This document shows positions 55,522 through 64,000 of a DNA stretch of 64,000 nt, piece after piece (positions within the stretch are counted from its first letter, which is position 1; each line of letters begins with the position of its first letter). Below the pieces are notes generated by a model, which worked only from the letters and a program-made list of their open reading frames with translations, made no database searches and was not told where the DNA came from. Source of the stretch: Bacteroidaceae bacterium (lineage in GTDB: Bacteria > Bacteroidota > Bacteroidia > Bacteroidales > Bacteroidaceae); contig CABIXF010000005.1 of assembly GCA_902362595.1 (NCBI GenBank), positions 1 to 64,000 of the forward strand, written 5' to 3'. The position numbers and the translations under genes were made by a program.

Positions 55522-56712
55522 TTATTTGTTCATAACTGCTTGAATGCGTTTCAGAGCTTCTTCCAGTTGGGGCTCTTTGGCACAAAGCGAAATGCGGATG
55601 TAGCGCTTTCCGTTGCTGCCGAAAATGAATCCCGGAGTGATGAAGACACGGGCTTCGTGAAGGATTTTCTCGGTCAGGTCTTCCACATCGGCGTAAGAGT
55701 CGGGGATACGACCCCACAGGAACATACCTACTTGTTCCGGGTCGAAGGTACATCCTAAGGTGTGCATGATTTCTTCGGCCAGTTTCCGGCGACGTGCATA
55801 GGTATGGATGTTAGCTTCTTCGTGCCATTCTGCACTGTTACGGTAGGCTTGAGCAGCGGCCAGCTGTAAAGGCCGGAAGGTTCCGGAGTCGATGTTGCTT
55901 TTTATCTTCAGAATCCACTGTACGAAGGTAGCATTGGTGCCCAGCATGCCCACACGCCAGCCCGGCATGTTGTGGCTCTTGCTCATGGAGTTGAACTCGA
56001 TGCAACATTCCTTGGCTCCCGGAATGTTCAGGATGCTGAGAGGCTTACGGTTCAGAATGAAGCTGTAGGGGTTGTCATTCACTACCACCAGCTGGTGACG
56101 GTGGGCGAAGTCGACCAGTTTTTCGTAAAGTTCCAGCGTGGCATTGGCGCCTGTCGGCATGTTCGGATAGTTGGTCCACATGATTTTCACCCGGCTCAAA
56201 TCCATCTTCTCCAGTTCGTCGAAGTCGGGTTGCCAATGATTGTCTTCCCGCAGGTTGTAGTTCACGATTTCGCTTCCCAGAATTTTGTTCAGTGAAGTGT
56301 AAGTGGGGTATCCCGGATTCGGAACCAGCACCTGGTCGCCCGGATTGACCAGTGCCAGGGTGACGTGCAGGATTCCTTCCTTGGAACCGATGAGCGGCTG
56401 GATTTCCGTAGCCGGGTCCAGGTCTACGTTGTACCATTTCTTGTACCAGTCGGCCATGGCCTTGCGCAGTTCAGGTATTCCCACAGTAGGCTGGTAGCCG
56501 TGTGCGTCCGGCTTGCGGGCATTTTCGCACAACACGTTGATGGTTTCTTCTGAAGGCGGCATGTCGGGACTTCCGATTCCCAGGCTGATGACGTTCTTTC
56601 CTTCGGCATTCATCTGTGCCACTTCTTTCAGCTTCCGGCTGAAATAATATTCGCTGACACTGCTTAACCGGTTGGCCGGCTCTATTTTATATGGTTGATT
56701 CTCCTTCTGCAT
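55522..56712 (-). CDS. PLP-dependent aminotransferase of the aromatic operon
   Basis: 396 aa, fold-type I class I/II aminotransferase. PLP site motifs: the Lys in NSMSKSHNMPGWRVGM, NYPNMPTGA, VVNDNPYSF and a C-terminal RISLCAKE Arg. Its placement between prephenate dehydratase and DAHP synthase/mutase suggests it transaminates phenylpyruvate and 4-hydroxyphenylpyruvate. The sequence also resembles LL-diaminopimelate-type aminotransferases, so the name is left general. The start at 56712 overlaps pheA by 26 bases, so the genes are translationally coupled. Confidence 0.9.
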   Translation of the reverse strand: MQKENQPYKIEPANRLSSVSEYYFSRKLKEVAQMNAEGKNVISLGIGSPDMPPSEETINVLCENARKPDAHGYQPTVGIPELRKAMADWYKKWYNVDLDPATEIQPLIGSKEGILHVTLALVNPGDQVLVPNPGYPTYTSLNKILGSEIVNYNLREDNHWQPDFDELEKMDLSRVKIMWTNYPNMPTGANATLELYEKLVDFAHRHQLVVVNDNPYSFILNRKPLSILNIPGAKECCIEFNSMSKSHNMPGWRVGMLGTNATFVQWILKIKSNIDSGTFRPLQLAAAQAYRNSAEWHEEANIHTYARRRKLAEEIMHTLGCTFDPEQVGMFLWGRIPDSYADVEDLTEKILHEARVFITPGFIFGSNGKRYIRISLCAKEPQLEEALKRIQAVMNK

Positions 56713-57529
56713 ATTCTCCTAAAATTTTAAGTGCTTTGGTTAATGGCATGACTGCATCAATGGATTGTTTGTATCTCAGATAATCGTTGAACAAGACGTC
56801 CACGTAGAACAGGTATTCCCATTCCCTTCCGATGATGGGCAACGATTGTATTTTGGTCAGGTTGATGTGATAGAATGAAAAGATGGACAACACCTGCGAG
56901 AGGCTTCCTTCGCTATGTGGCAATGAAAAGACGATGTTGGCTTTGTTGATTTTCGAACGGTCTTTCAGTTCGTCGGCCATCCAGGGGTCGCATACCACCA
57001 GAAAGCGGGTGAAATTGTGCTTGTTGGTCTCGATGCCTTCCTGCAGGATTTTCATGCCGTAAAGTTCGGCGGCATACTTGGAGCAGATGGCGGCATGTCC
57101 TTTCAGACCCTTTTCCTTGATGTCGCGTGCGCTGCCTGCGGTATCTTCCGTTTCCACTACTTTCAGCTGCGGGTGATGCTGCAGGAAATCCCGGCATTGT
57201 GCCAGTGCCACCGGATGGGAGTTGACTTCGGTCAGTGTGCTCCAGTCTTCTCCGGGCAGGCACATGATGCTGTGGCTGATGCGTAGTTTGTGTTCTCCGA
57301 TAATCGTTGCCCCGCTGTCTCTGAGCAACTCGTAATTGTGAAGGAGGCTTCCGGCAATCGTATTTTCAATGGCAATCATTCCGATGACGCTGCTGTCTTT
57401 CCGAAGGGTGTCGAACACGTCTTCGAACGTATTACAGCAAATCAGTTCGATTTCCTCGTCCTTGAAAAACTTATGGGCTGCGATGTCATGGTACGAGCCC
57501 GGAACTCCTTGTATGGCTATCTTTTTCAT
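56687..57529 (-). CDS. pheA: Prephenate dehydratase
   Basis: 280 aa. The prephenate dehydratase domain (1-185) has IQGVPGSYHDIAA, the family's IENTIAGSL and the catalytic Thr in HNFTRFLVV. A C-terminal ACT domain (about 200-275) follows. The usual ACT feedback motifs GALV and ESRP appear as GSLS and QSLP, so Phe inhibition may be altered. There is no fused mutase; that domain is on the DAHP synthase. First gene of the operon. An attenuator (leader peptide and terminator) lies between its promoter and start. Confidence 0.93.
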   Translation of the reverse strand: MKKIAIQGVPGSYHDIAAHKFFKDEEIELICCNTFEDVFDTLRKDSSVIGMIAIENTIAGSLLHNYELLRDSGATIIGEHKLRISHSIMCLPGEDWSTLTEVNSHPVALAQCRDFLQHHPQLKVVETEDTAGSARDIKEKGLKGHAAICSKYAAELYGMKILQEGIETNKHNFTRFLVVCDPWMADELKDRSKINKANIVFSLPHSEGSLSQVLSIFSFYHINLTKIQSLPIIGREWEYLFYVDVLFNDYLRYKQSIDAVMPLTKALKILGEYAEGESTI

Positions 57530-57548
57530 CTTGTGTAACTATAACTAT

Positions 57549-57581
57549 AAAAAAAGTCCCGCTCCATGGAAGCGGGACTTT
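57549..57581 (-). terminator. Attenuator terminator in the pheA leader
   Basis: On the minus strand the perfect 11-bp stem AAAGTCCCGCT/AGCGGGACTTT with a 7-base loop is followed by a seven-U run. It lies 20 bases before the pheA start and after the Phe/Tyr leader ORF, so it can stop transcription before the structural genes. Confidence 0.92.
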
Positions 57582-57608
57582 GTATTATCATTTCAATTTA
57601 ATTTTTTC

Positions 57609-57698
57609 TTACCGTATGCATGCAAACTCCCGCTTCACTTCATTGCTAAAGTAAAAGAAATAAAAGTAAAAGAAGAAGTAAGATGCAAATGTTCTCAT
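57609..57698 (-). CDS. Phe/Tyr-rich leader peptide of the aromatic operon
   Basis: 29 codons plus stop. Starting MRTFAS, it has an unbroken run of 11 aromatic residues (YFFFYFYFFYF, residues 7-17), followed by SNEVKREFACIR. In total 9 Phe and 4 Tyr of 29 residues. The ATG is about 31 bases downstream of a -7 box. The role is regulatory: ribosome stalling at these codons during Phe or Tyr shortage would expose the segment 57624-57636 to form an antiterminator. This ORF is not part of any larger gene on its strand. Confidence 0.88.
   Translation of the reverse strand: MRTFASYFFFYFYFFYFSNEVKREFACIR
57624..57636 (-). promoter_or_regulatory. Antiterminator arm inside the leader ORF
   Basis: On minus, GAAGCGGGAGTTT can pair with AAAGTCCCGCTTC (57569-57581), the 5' arm of the terminator, at 12 of 13 positions. 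It covers leader codons 20-25, downstream of the aromatic run. A ribosome reaching the stop codon would mask it and let the terminator form; a ribosome stalled on Phe/Tyr codons would leave it free. Confidence 0.82.
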
Positions 57699-57728
57699 AT
57701 TCTTGTTATTTTGTTGTTATTTCTGCTG

Positions 57729-57736
57729 CAAAAGTA
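57729..57736 (-). promoter_or_regulatory. -7 box of the aromatic operon
   Basis: TACTTTTG on minus. A TTTG lies 18 bases upstream, slightly short of the usual 19-21 spacing. Transcription would start near 57722, giving an untranslated leader of about 190 bases that contains the whole attenuator. Confidence 0.7.
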
Positions 57737-57828
57737 ATACTTTTCTTTAAAAAACAAATATTACATCAAATTTTTTCTACTCATTTTTAAAAAATACGTT
57801 CTTAATGCCGGATGTGAAGGTATTTTCT

Positions 57829-57836
57829 TACCTTTG
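57829..57836 (+). promoter_or_regulatory. -7 box of the malY/patB-like gene
   Basis: TACCTTTG matches TAnnTTTG, 47 bases before the ATG at 57884, divergent from the aromatic operon promoter. Confidence 0.6.
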
Positions 57837-57883
57837 TTGTATAGAGATATTTCATATATAAAACAGCCAAACAGATAAAAGAC

Positions 57884-59053
<1,170 letters not shown>

Positions 59054-59071
59054 TTAAAAGACATATAAAAG

Positions 59072-59120
59072 AAACGGCTGCGGAAATCTTTTTGAAAGCG
59101 CATTCCACAGCCGTTTTTTT
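59072..59120. terminator. Terminator after the malY/patB-like gene
   Basis: Stem AAACGGCTG.GGAAT-like paired with ATTCC.CAGCCGTTT and a run of T (CCGTTTTTTT). It also serves the convergent TPR gene on minus. Confidence 0.8.
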
Positions 59121-59142
59121 CTTAATTTATTAAGGGCGTGAA

Positions 59143-60096
59143 TCAATAAATCCCCGTCTGCAAGTTGTTCTTTTCAAAATTATCGAAATGACCGGAAATC
59201 AGATTCTCTTTTTCAGGAGCCAGTTCGATGGCTTTTTTCATGTCTTCTGTGGCTCCGTCCTTATCTCCCATCAGCAGACGTACCCGTCCTCTTTCCTGAT
59301 ACAGCTGAGCGTCCTGCGGTATCAATTCGATGGCCTCCTGATAGTTCTCCAAGGCTTGGTCCAGTTTCTTCTCTTCTGTCAGCAAGCTTCCTTTCAACAA
59401 GTAAGCCTTCACGTTAAATGGGTTCAGTGAAATCACTTGGTCCAGGCACCCTTCACCTTCTTCCGTTTGCCCGAGCTGAATGTGAATGGTGGCTTTCAGC
59501 AGAAGGGCTTCTTCCTCCTCCGGATTGAGTTTCAACACCTGTTCCAAGTCGTCTAAGGCGTCTTTTGCCTGACGCATTTCCCACAAAACCTCCGCACGGA
59601 GCAGGTAGGCCTCCGTATAACTTTCATTTTGGGCGAGGGCTTTGGTCAGCATCACGATGGCTTGCAATCCGTTTTTCATGCCGTGAGCCGCTTTCCCGGC
59701 CAAGTAGTAGGCCTGTGCGTTTTTATCATCTGCGGCGATGGCTTTCTGGCAGGCTTTTTCCATGCTGTCGTAATCTTCTTGCAGGAAGCATACGCTGGCC
59801 AGTGACAGCAAGGCCGGCACATTGGTTTCATCCTTTGCCACGAGCCGGTCGAGGGTGATGCGTGCATCGTCTGTCCGGTTGGCCTGAAGGTAGGCGCTGG
59901 CCAGCAGTCCCAGTGTTTCGTTTTCGTCGTTGAGTGCTACCGCCTCTTCAAAACATTTGATGGCGTAGTCCAGTTTTCCCATGTTGCGGGCACGGATGCC
60001 GTCGTATTTCAGAATGTCAAAATTTTTCTTGTCTTGCTTTTCCTGTTCGTTTTCATCGGATTGGCTTTTTCCGAATAAAGATGATAATAATCCCAT
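59143..60096 (-). CDS. Tetratricopeptide-repeat protein
   Basis: 317 aa, no signal peptide. After a polar N-terminus (GKSQSDENEQEKQDKK) it consists of about eight TPR units (for example AIKCFEEAVALNDENETLGLLASAYL, LEQVLKLNPEEEEALLLKATIHI and ALENYQEAIELIPQDAQLYQERGRVRL). It is a probable scaffold for protein-protein contact. No partner is evident; the gene stands alone. It ends LQTGIY. Confidence 0.85.
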   Translation of the reverse strand: MGLLSSLFGKSQSDENEQEKQDKKNFDILKYDGIRARNMGKLDYAIKCFEEAVALNDENETLGLLASAYLQANRTDDARITLDRLVAKDETNVPALLSLASVCFLQEDYDSMEKACQKAIAADDKNAQAYYLAGKAAHGMKNGLQAIVMLTKALAQNESYTEAYLLRAEVLWEMRQAKDALDDLEQVLKLNPEEEEALLLKATIHIQLGQTEEGEGCLDQVISLNPFNVKAYLLKGSLLTEEKKLDQALENYQEAIELIPQDAQLYQERGRVRLLMGDKDGATEDMKKAIELAPEKENLISGHFDNFEKNNLQTGIY

Positions 60097-60125
60097 GTAT
60101 AGTCGATTTAATGTTTTTTCTGTGA

Positions 60126-60133
60126 CAAAGATA
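60126..60133 (-). promoter_or_regulatory. -7 box of the TPR gene
   Basis: TATCTTTG on minus, 29 bases before the ATG at 60096. Confidence 0.6.
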
Positions 60134-60155
60134 GGCAGAAAAAGAAAGAAATTTG

Positions 60156-60163
60156 TATGTTTG
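60156..60163 (+). promoter_or_regulatory. -7 box of the TapB-like gene
   Basis: TATGTTTG matches TAnnTTTG, 28 bases before the ATG at 60192. It lies 22 bases from the divergent TPR promoter box. Confidence 0.55.
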
Positions 60164-60191
60164 CACCGTATTTTGTTTAAAAGATGAAACT

Positions 60192-60899
60192 ATGAAGAGG
60201 CTAATGTTTTTGGTCGCAGCTATTTTAGGCTGTCATTCTATGCAAGCACAATATTTCTGTACGACGGAAGGAACAGAATTGCATTATGTGAATTATGATG
60301 AGATTGGTCAGAGTACTTCCGACGAAACGATGACGGTGAGCAAGGTGGTAAAGGCAGACGGGAAGGTACAGGCTTCTTATTACGATAAGATTGTGACCAC
60401 AAAGGCAAAGAACAATACCAGCTATACATTGTTCAACTGGAGCTACGATGGAGCGAACACGGTTTGTACGGAAGACTTGATGTACGGTCCGTATGTGGAT
60501 TCTGATTCCGATCCTGATAAGTATAATGAAGCTGCTCGCTTGGGCTTGCTGGAGAAGCTCAAATTCAAAGGCGACAATTCGTTTACCATTAAGGATGGTG
60601 CCAAGGGAGGAGAGAGTATTCCTGACCGGTCCTATCAGTGGGTTCGCAACATGCTGAAGAATGATGTAAACATTTCCGGTGCGGCTTATATGGGTAACGA
60701 AACCATCAGTACCACTGCCGGAAAGTTCAATTGCGTGAAGATTTCTTATCTGCAGCGTACGAAAATCGTATTGAAGACCACTACACTGCGTATTACGGAG
60801 TGGTATGCAGAAGGAGTGGGACTGGTAAAGTCGGAGGCATACGATACGAAAGGAAAACTGGACAGCAAGACGTTGCTGGTTAAGATTGTAAAGAAATAA
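60192..60899 (+). CDS. Exported DUF3108/TapB-like protein
   Basis: 235 aa with a signal peptide (MKRLMFLVAAILGCHSMQAQ). The mature protein is beta-rich, with GTELHYVNYDEIGQ at the front and AGKFNCVKISYLQRTKIVLKTTTLRITEWYAEGVGLVKSE near the end. This is the layout of the TapB/DUF3108 group of periplasmic proteins of unknown function. The start at 60192 is preferred over the in-frame 60153 because the -7 box lies at 60156. A terminator follows at 60919. Confidence 0.75.
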   Translation: MKRLMFLVAAILGCHSMQAQYFCTTEGTELHYVNYDEIGQSTSDETMTVSKVVKADGKVQASYYDKIVTTKAKNNTSYTLFNWSYDGANTVCTEDLMYGPYVDSDSDPDKYNEAARLGLLEKLKFKGDNSFTIKDGAKGGESIPDRSYQWVRNMLKNDVNISGAAYMGNETISTTAGKFNCVKISYLQRTKIVLKTTTLRITEWYAEGVGLVKSEAYDTKGKLDSKTLLVKIVKK

Positions 60900-60918
60900 T
60901 TGGGCCGATCATACCATA

Positions 60919-60964
60919 CAAAGAGGCTGTTTCACTATTATAAGTGGAACAGTCTTTTTGTTTT
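60919..60964 (+). terminator. Terminator after the TapB-like gene
   Basis: Stem AAAGAGGCTGTTTCACT against AGTGGAACAGTCTTTTT, a 6-base loop, then TTTTTG. Confidence 0.85.
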
Positions 60965-61036
60965 GTAGGGTTACATGCAAGTAATCCGGGTATAAAAAGC
61001 CGTAATTTATATACGTTCATGAAGTGGAATAACACC

Positions 61037-61044
61037 TATTTTTG
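61037..61044 (+). promoter_or_regulatory. -7 box of the dxs-like gene
   Basis: TATTTTTG matches TAnnTTTG, 48 bases before the ATG at 61093. Confidence 0.5.
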
Positions 61045-61092
61045 CTTCGTGAAATTGCATCTTTAATGTATAACTTGTTTAAATATCATTTT

Positions 61093-62853
61093 ATGTATCT
61101 GGAAAAAATCAATTCACCGGCTGATGTCAAAAAGTTGTCGGTAGAAGAAATGAATGTGTTAAGCCACGAGATACGCCAGGCTCTGTTGCAGAAGCTGAGC
61201 GCACACGGAGGACATTTCGGTCCTAACTTCGGAATGGTGGAAGCTACAATTGCTTTGCATTACGTGTTCCATTCGCCGGAAGACAAGATTGTGTTCGACG
61301 TGTCACATCAAAGTTATACCCATAAAATGCTGACCGGGCGTAAGGATGCCTTCCTGCATCCGGAACAGTATGACGAGGTGTCCGGTTATTCCGAACCGAT
61401 GGAAAGTGTGCACGACCATTTTGTGATGGGCCATACTTCGACTTCTGTCAGCCTGGCGGGCGGATTGGCCAAAGGAAGAGACCTGACCGGGAAAGGCGGC
61501 AATGTGATTGCGGTCATCGGAGACGGTTCGCTCAGTGGTGGAGAAGCTTTGGAAGGACTGGATTATGCGGCAGAACTGGGAACCAATTTCATCATTATAG
61601 TCAACGACAACCAGATGTCGATTGCCGAGAATCACGGAGGACTTTACCGTAATTTGCAGGAGCTGCGCGAAAGCAACGGTCAGTGTCCTTGCAATCTTTT
61701 CCGGGCCATGGGACTGGATTATCTTTATGTGAACGAAGGCAATAACGTAGAGGCGCTTATCAAAGCTTTCCAGCAAGTGAAGGACATTGACCATCCGATT
61801 GTGGTGCACATCAACACGCTGAAAGGAAAAGGATATGCTCCGGCTGAAAAGGACAAAGAGACGTACCACTGGACCATGCCGTTCAATCCAGAAACGGGAG
61901 TGGTGTTCCATTCGAGTGAAGAGCCGCAGGACTATGCCGACCTGACCGCCCGCTACTTGTTGCAGCGTATGCAGGAAGACCGCCGCATTGTGGCCATTTC
62001 AGCCGGTACGCCTACCGTGATGGGATTTACTCCCGACCGTCGGAAGGCTGCCGGGAAGCAGTTTGTGGATGTGGGTATTGCCGAAGAGCATGCCGTGGCC
62101 CTGGCTTCGGGTATTGCCAAGAATGGAGGTAAACCGTTGTTTGGGGTGTACAGTACCTTCATCCAACGTGCCTACGACCAGCTTTCGCAGGATTTGTGTA
62201 TCAACCGCAATCCGGCGGTACTTCTGGTGTTCTGGGGTTCGCTCTCGGCCATGAACGATGTGACACATCTGTGCTTCTTCGATATTCCGCTGCTCAGCAA
62301 TATTCCGAATCTGGTCTACCTGGCACCGACCTGCCAGGAAGAGTATATGGCCATGCTGGAATGGAGTATCCGTCAGAATGAACATCCGGTAGCTATCCGC
62401 GTGCCGGCTACGGAACTGGCTTACGGGAATCGTCCGGTGGATGCAGATTACAGTCGGTTGAACCGTTATCAGACCGTCCAGAAAGGTAATCGGGTAGCCA
62501 TCCTGGGATTGGGCTCTTTCTTCGGATTGGCGGAAGAAACGGCTGACTTGCTCAAGAGTCAACATGGTATGGAAGTGACGCTGATTAACCCGCGCTACAT
62601 TACGGGAGTGGATGAGGCCCTGATGGAAGAACTGAAGGCCGACCACGAGCTGGTAGTGACGCTGGAAGACGGAGTCTTGGACGGCGGATTCGGCGAGAAG
62701 ATTGCCCGCTATTTCGGTTGCAGCCCGATGAAGGTGCTCAATTTCGGAGCCCGGAAGGAATTTGTAGACCGTTTCGACGTGCAGGAGTTCCTGGAGCAGA
62801 ACCACCTGACCGCTCCGCAGATTGCCGCAGACATCCTGCAGCAGCTTGCCTGA
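61093..62853 (+). CDS. Short 1-deoxy-D-xylulose-5-phosphate synthase-like enzyme
   Basis: 586 aa, thiamine-diphosphate enzyme. It has HGGHFGPNFG (His41), ThDP motif GDGSLSGGEALEG (143-155) with NDNQMSIAEN, catalytic Glu in VGIAEEHAVALASG and STFIQRAYDQ. Compared with E. coli DXS (620 aa) it lacks about 50 residues after NDNQMSIAEN, and the GPVDGH loop is YVNEGNN. The usual ADGQTHQG stretch is AMNDVTHLC. DXS makes the first isoprenoid precursor from pyruvate and glyceraldehyde-3-phosphate, but this may be a second paralogue with another acceptor. The start at 61093 fits the family better than 61042. Confidence 0.85.
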   Translation: MYLEKINSPADVKKLSVEEMNVLSHEIRQALLQKLSAHGGHFGPNFGMVEATIALHYVFHSPEDKIVFDVSHQSYTHKMLTGRKDAFLHPEQYDEVSGYSEPMESVHDHFVMGHTSTSVSLAGGLAKGRDLTGKGGNVIAVIGDGSLSGGEALEGLDYAAELGTNFIIIVNDNQMSIAENHGGLYRNLQELRESNGQCPCNLFRAMGLDYLYVNEGNNVEALIKAFQQVKDIDHPIVVHINTLKGKGYAPAEKDKETYHWTMPFNPETGVVFHSSEEPQDYADLTARYLLQRMQEDRRIVAISAGTPTVMGFTPDRRKAAGKQFVDVGIAEEHAVALASGIAKNGGKPLFGVYSTFIQRAYDQLSQDLCINRNPAVLLVFWGSLSAMNDVTHLCFFDIPLLSNIPNLVYLAPTCQEEYMAMLEWSIRQNEHPVAIRVPATELAYGNRPVDADYSRLNRYQTVQKGNRVAILGLGSFFGLAEETADLLKSQHGMEVTLINPRYITGVDEALMEELKADHELVVTLEDGVLDGGFGEKIARYFGCSPMKVLNFGARKEFVDRFDVQEFLEQNHLTAPQIAADILQQLA

Positions 62854-62879
62854 CGATTCTTTTTCCGTAACGATACAAA

Positions 62880-62930
62880 CAAATGGCTCCCCCAGTGACA
62901 ATGCATTTTGGGGGAGCCATTTTCTTTTTG
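62880..62930. terminator. Bidirectional terminator between dxs-like and acyl-CoA synthetase genes
   Basis: A perfect 14-bp stem AAATGGCTCCCCCA/TGGGGGAGCCATTT with T-tracts on the plus strand and A-rich flank upstream. It closes both convergent genes. Confidence 0.88.
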
Positions 62931-62947
62931 GTTGTTCGAGTCACTTT

Positions 62948-64000
62948 TTATATAATTTCGATACCCTGTTCGGCACAGAGTTTCAGACTCAAGTCTTTCA
63001 GTTTGAATTTCTGGATTTTGCCGCTGCCCGTCATCGGGAACTCCTTGACGAAGAAGATGTATTTGGGAATTTTGTAGCGGGCGATTTTTCCCTGACAGAA
63101 CTCCCGGACATCGAACTCGTTCATGGTGTAGCCCTCGTGCAGGATAATGAAGGCCCCTACGGCTTCTCCGTATTTCTTGGAAGGCACACCGGCCACCTGT
63201 ACATCCTTGATGCCCGGCATCTTGTAGAGAAATTCTTCGATTTCACGCGGGTAGATGTTTTCACCGCCACGGATAATCATGTCCTTGATGCGGCCCGTGA
63301 TGCGGTAGTTCCCGTTTTCATCCTTCACTCCCAAGTCGCCCGAATGGAGGAATCCCTTGGCATCGATAACCTCGGCCGTAGCCTCCGGGTTCTTGTAATA
63401 TCCTTTCATGTTGTTGTAGCCCCGGTTGCACATCTCTCCCTGTACCCCTATCGGACATTCCTCGCCGGTTTCCGGGTCGAGCACCTTCACTTCAGTAAAT
63501 TCAAAGTCGTGCCCTACGGTGTGATATCTCACTTCCGGATCATCGTCGATGCGGCTGTGCGTCATGCCCGGTGAGGTTTCCGTCAGTCCGTACACGCTGG
63601 TGACGCGCATGAACATCTTTTCTTCCACCTGTTTCATGAGTTCCACCGGACAGAGAGAGCCGGCCATGATGCCGGTGCGCAGGCTCGACAGGTCGAACAG
63701 ACTGAACATCGGATGATTCAGTTCGGCAATGAACATGGTCGGTACGCCATAGAGGGCCGTACACCGTTCCTTGTGAACGGAAGCCAGGACCAGCAACGGG
63801 TCGAAACGCTCAATCATCACCTGTGTACAGCCATGTGTCAGGCAGTTCATGGTGGCCAGTACCACTCCGAAACAATGGAACAGCGGTACACAGACACACA
63901 GCTTGTCGTCGGGGGTGAATTTCATGTGTTCGCCCGTCAGAAATCCGTTGTTGGCGATGTTGTAGTGGGTCAGCATGACGCCTTTGGGGAATCCCGTAGT
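62948..64000 (-). CDS. AMP-binding acyl-CoA synthetase (N-terminus outside the window)
   Basis: About 350 residues visible; the frame runs off the right edge, where [12 protein letters not shown] is the end of the AMP-binding P-loop motif. Downstream are YGLTETSPG (adenylate motif), [28 protein letters not shown] and the C-terminal catalytic Lys region [12 protein letters not shown]. It activates fatty acids or other carboxylates to acyl-CoA. The chain length cannot be read. Ends beside the dxs-like gene. Confidence 0.9.
   Translation of the reverse strand, partial: TTGFPKGVMLTHYNIANNGFLTGEHMKFTPDDKLCVCVPLFHCFGVVLATMNCLTHGCTQVMIERFDPLLVLASVHKERCTALYGVPTMFIAELNHPMFSLFDLSSLRTGIMAGSLCPVELMKQVEEKMFMRVTSVYGLTETSPGMTHSRIDDDPEVRYHTVGHDFEFTEVKVLDPETGEECPIGVQGEMCNRGYNNMKGYYKNPEATAEVIDAKGFLHSGDLGVKDENGNYRITGRIKDMIIRGGENIYPREIEEFLYKMPGIKDVQVAGVPSKKYGEAVGAFIILHEGYTMNEFDVREFCQGKIARYKIPKYIFFVKEFPMTGSGKIQKFKLKDLSLKLCAEQGIEII

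Overview
The window is chromosomal DNA from a Bacteroidales bacterium, most likely Bacteroides or Phocaeicola. The evidence is the recurrent TAnnTTTG -7 box in front of many genes, weak Shine-Dalgarno sites, an ECF sigma/FecR/TonB-receptor/DUF4249 cassette, secreted glycosidases, and a mitochondrial-type aconitase/icd/citrate synthase cluster. I see no transposase, phage gene, CRISPR array or replication origin, so it reads as ordinary chromosome with some accessory patches.

Layout. 0-5.3 kb: acn-icd-gltA, the oxidative arm from oxaloacetate to 2-oxoglutarate. 5.3-10 kb: EamA transporter, YgiQ radical-SAM protein with a small partner, and a hemerythrin/RIC-like protein translationally coupled to a LuxR regulator with a degenerate receiver. 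10.3-13 kb: lutABC lactate oxidation. 13.1-16.5 kb: a small membrane ORF, pflA and pflB. 16.7-17 kb: tRNA-Ser(GCT)-tRNA-Glu(CTC)-tRNA-Ser(GCT). 17.3-22 kb: a secreted glycan operon (GH29 fucosidase, CBM9-like/GHL10-like protein, PNGase F-like amidase). 22-28.3 kb: S41 lipoprotein protease, FadL-type porin, MATE pump, Ffh. 28.3-38 kb: cell-envelope block with a NamZ-type exo-muramidase, HD protein, LptD-like protein, MurU-like and AmgK-RapZ-C fusion proteins (a MurNAc salvage set), and UvrA. 38.2-40.1 kb: a GntR-regulated ABC transporter with a palindrome at its transcription start. 40.1-41.7 kb: AAA-ATPase/PD-(D/E)XK protein. 41.9-47.5 kb: ECF sigma, FecR, TonB receptor, DUF4249 lipoprotein and beta-barrel. 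47.7-53.5 kb: small envelope proteins, lipoproteins, a GHL10 protein and intergenic repeats. 53.6-57.7 kb: aromatic amino-acid operon pheA-aminotransferase-DAHP synthase/chorismate mutase-tyrA. 57.9-64 kb: MalY/PatB lyase, TPR protein, TapB-like protein, short DXS-like enzyme and a partial acyl-CoA synthetase.

The most striking element is upstream of pheA. On the minus strand, a -7 box is followed by a 29-codon leader ORF with an unbroken run of 11 Phe/Tyr codons, then a Rho-independent terminator. A segment inside the leader ORF can pair with the 5' arm of that terminator at 12 of 13 positions. This is a complete layout for transcription attenuation by Phe/Tyr supply. The second most interesting is the amino-sugar kinase fused to a RapZ C-terminal domain, next to MurU and close to NamZ.
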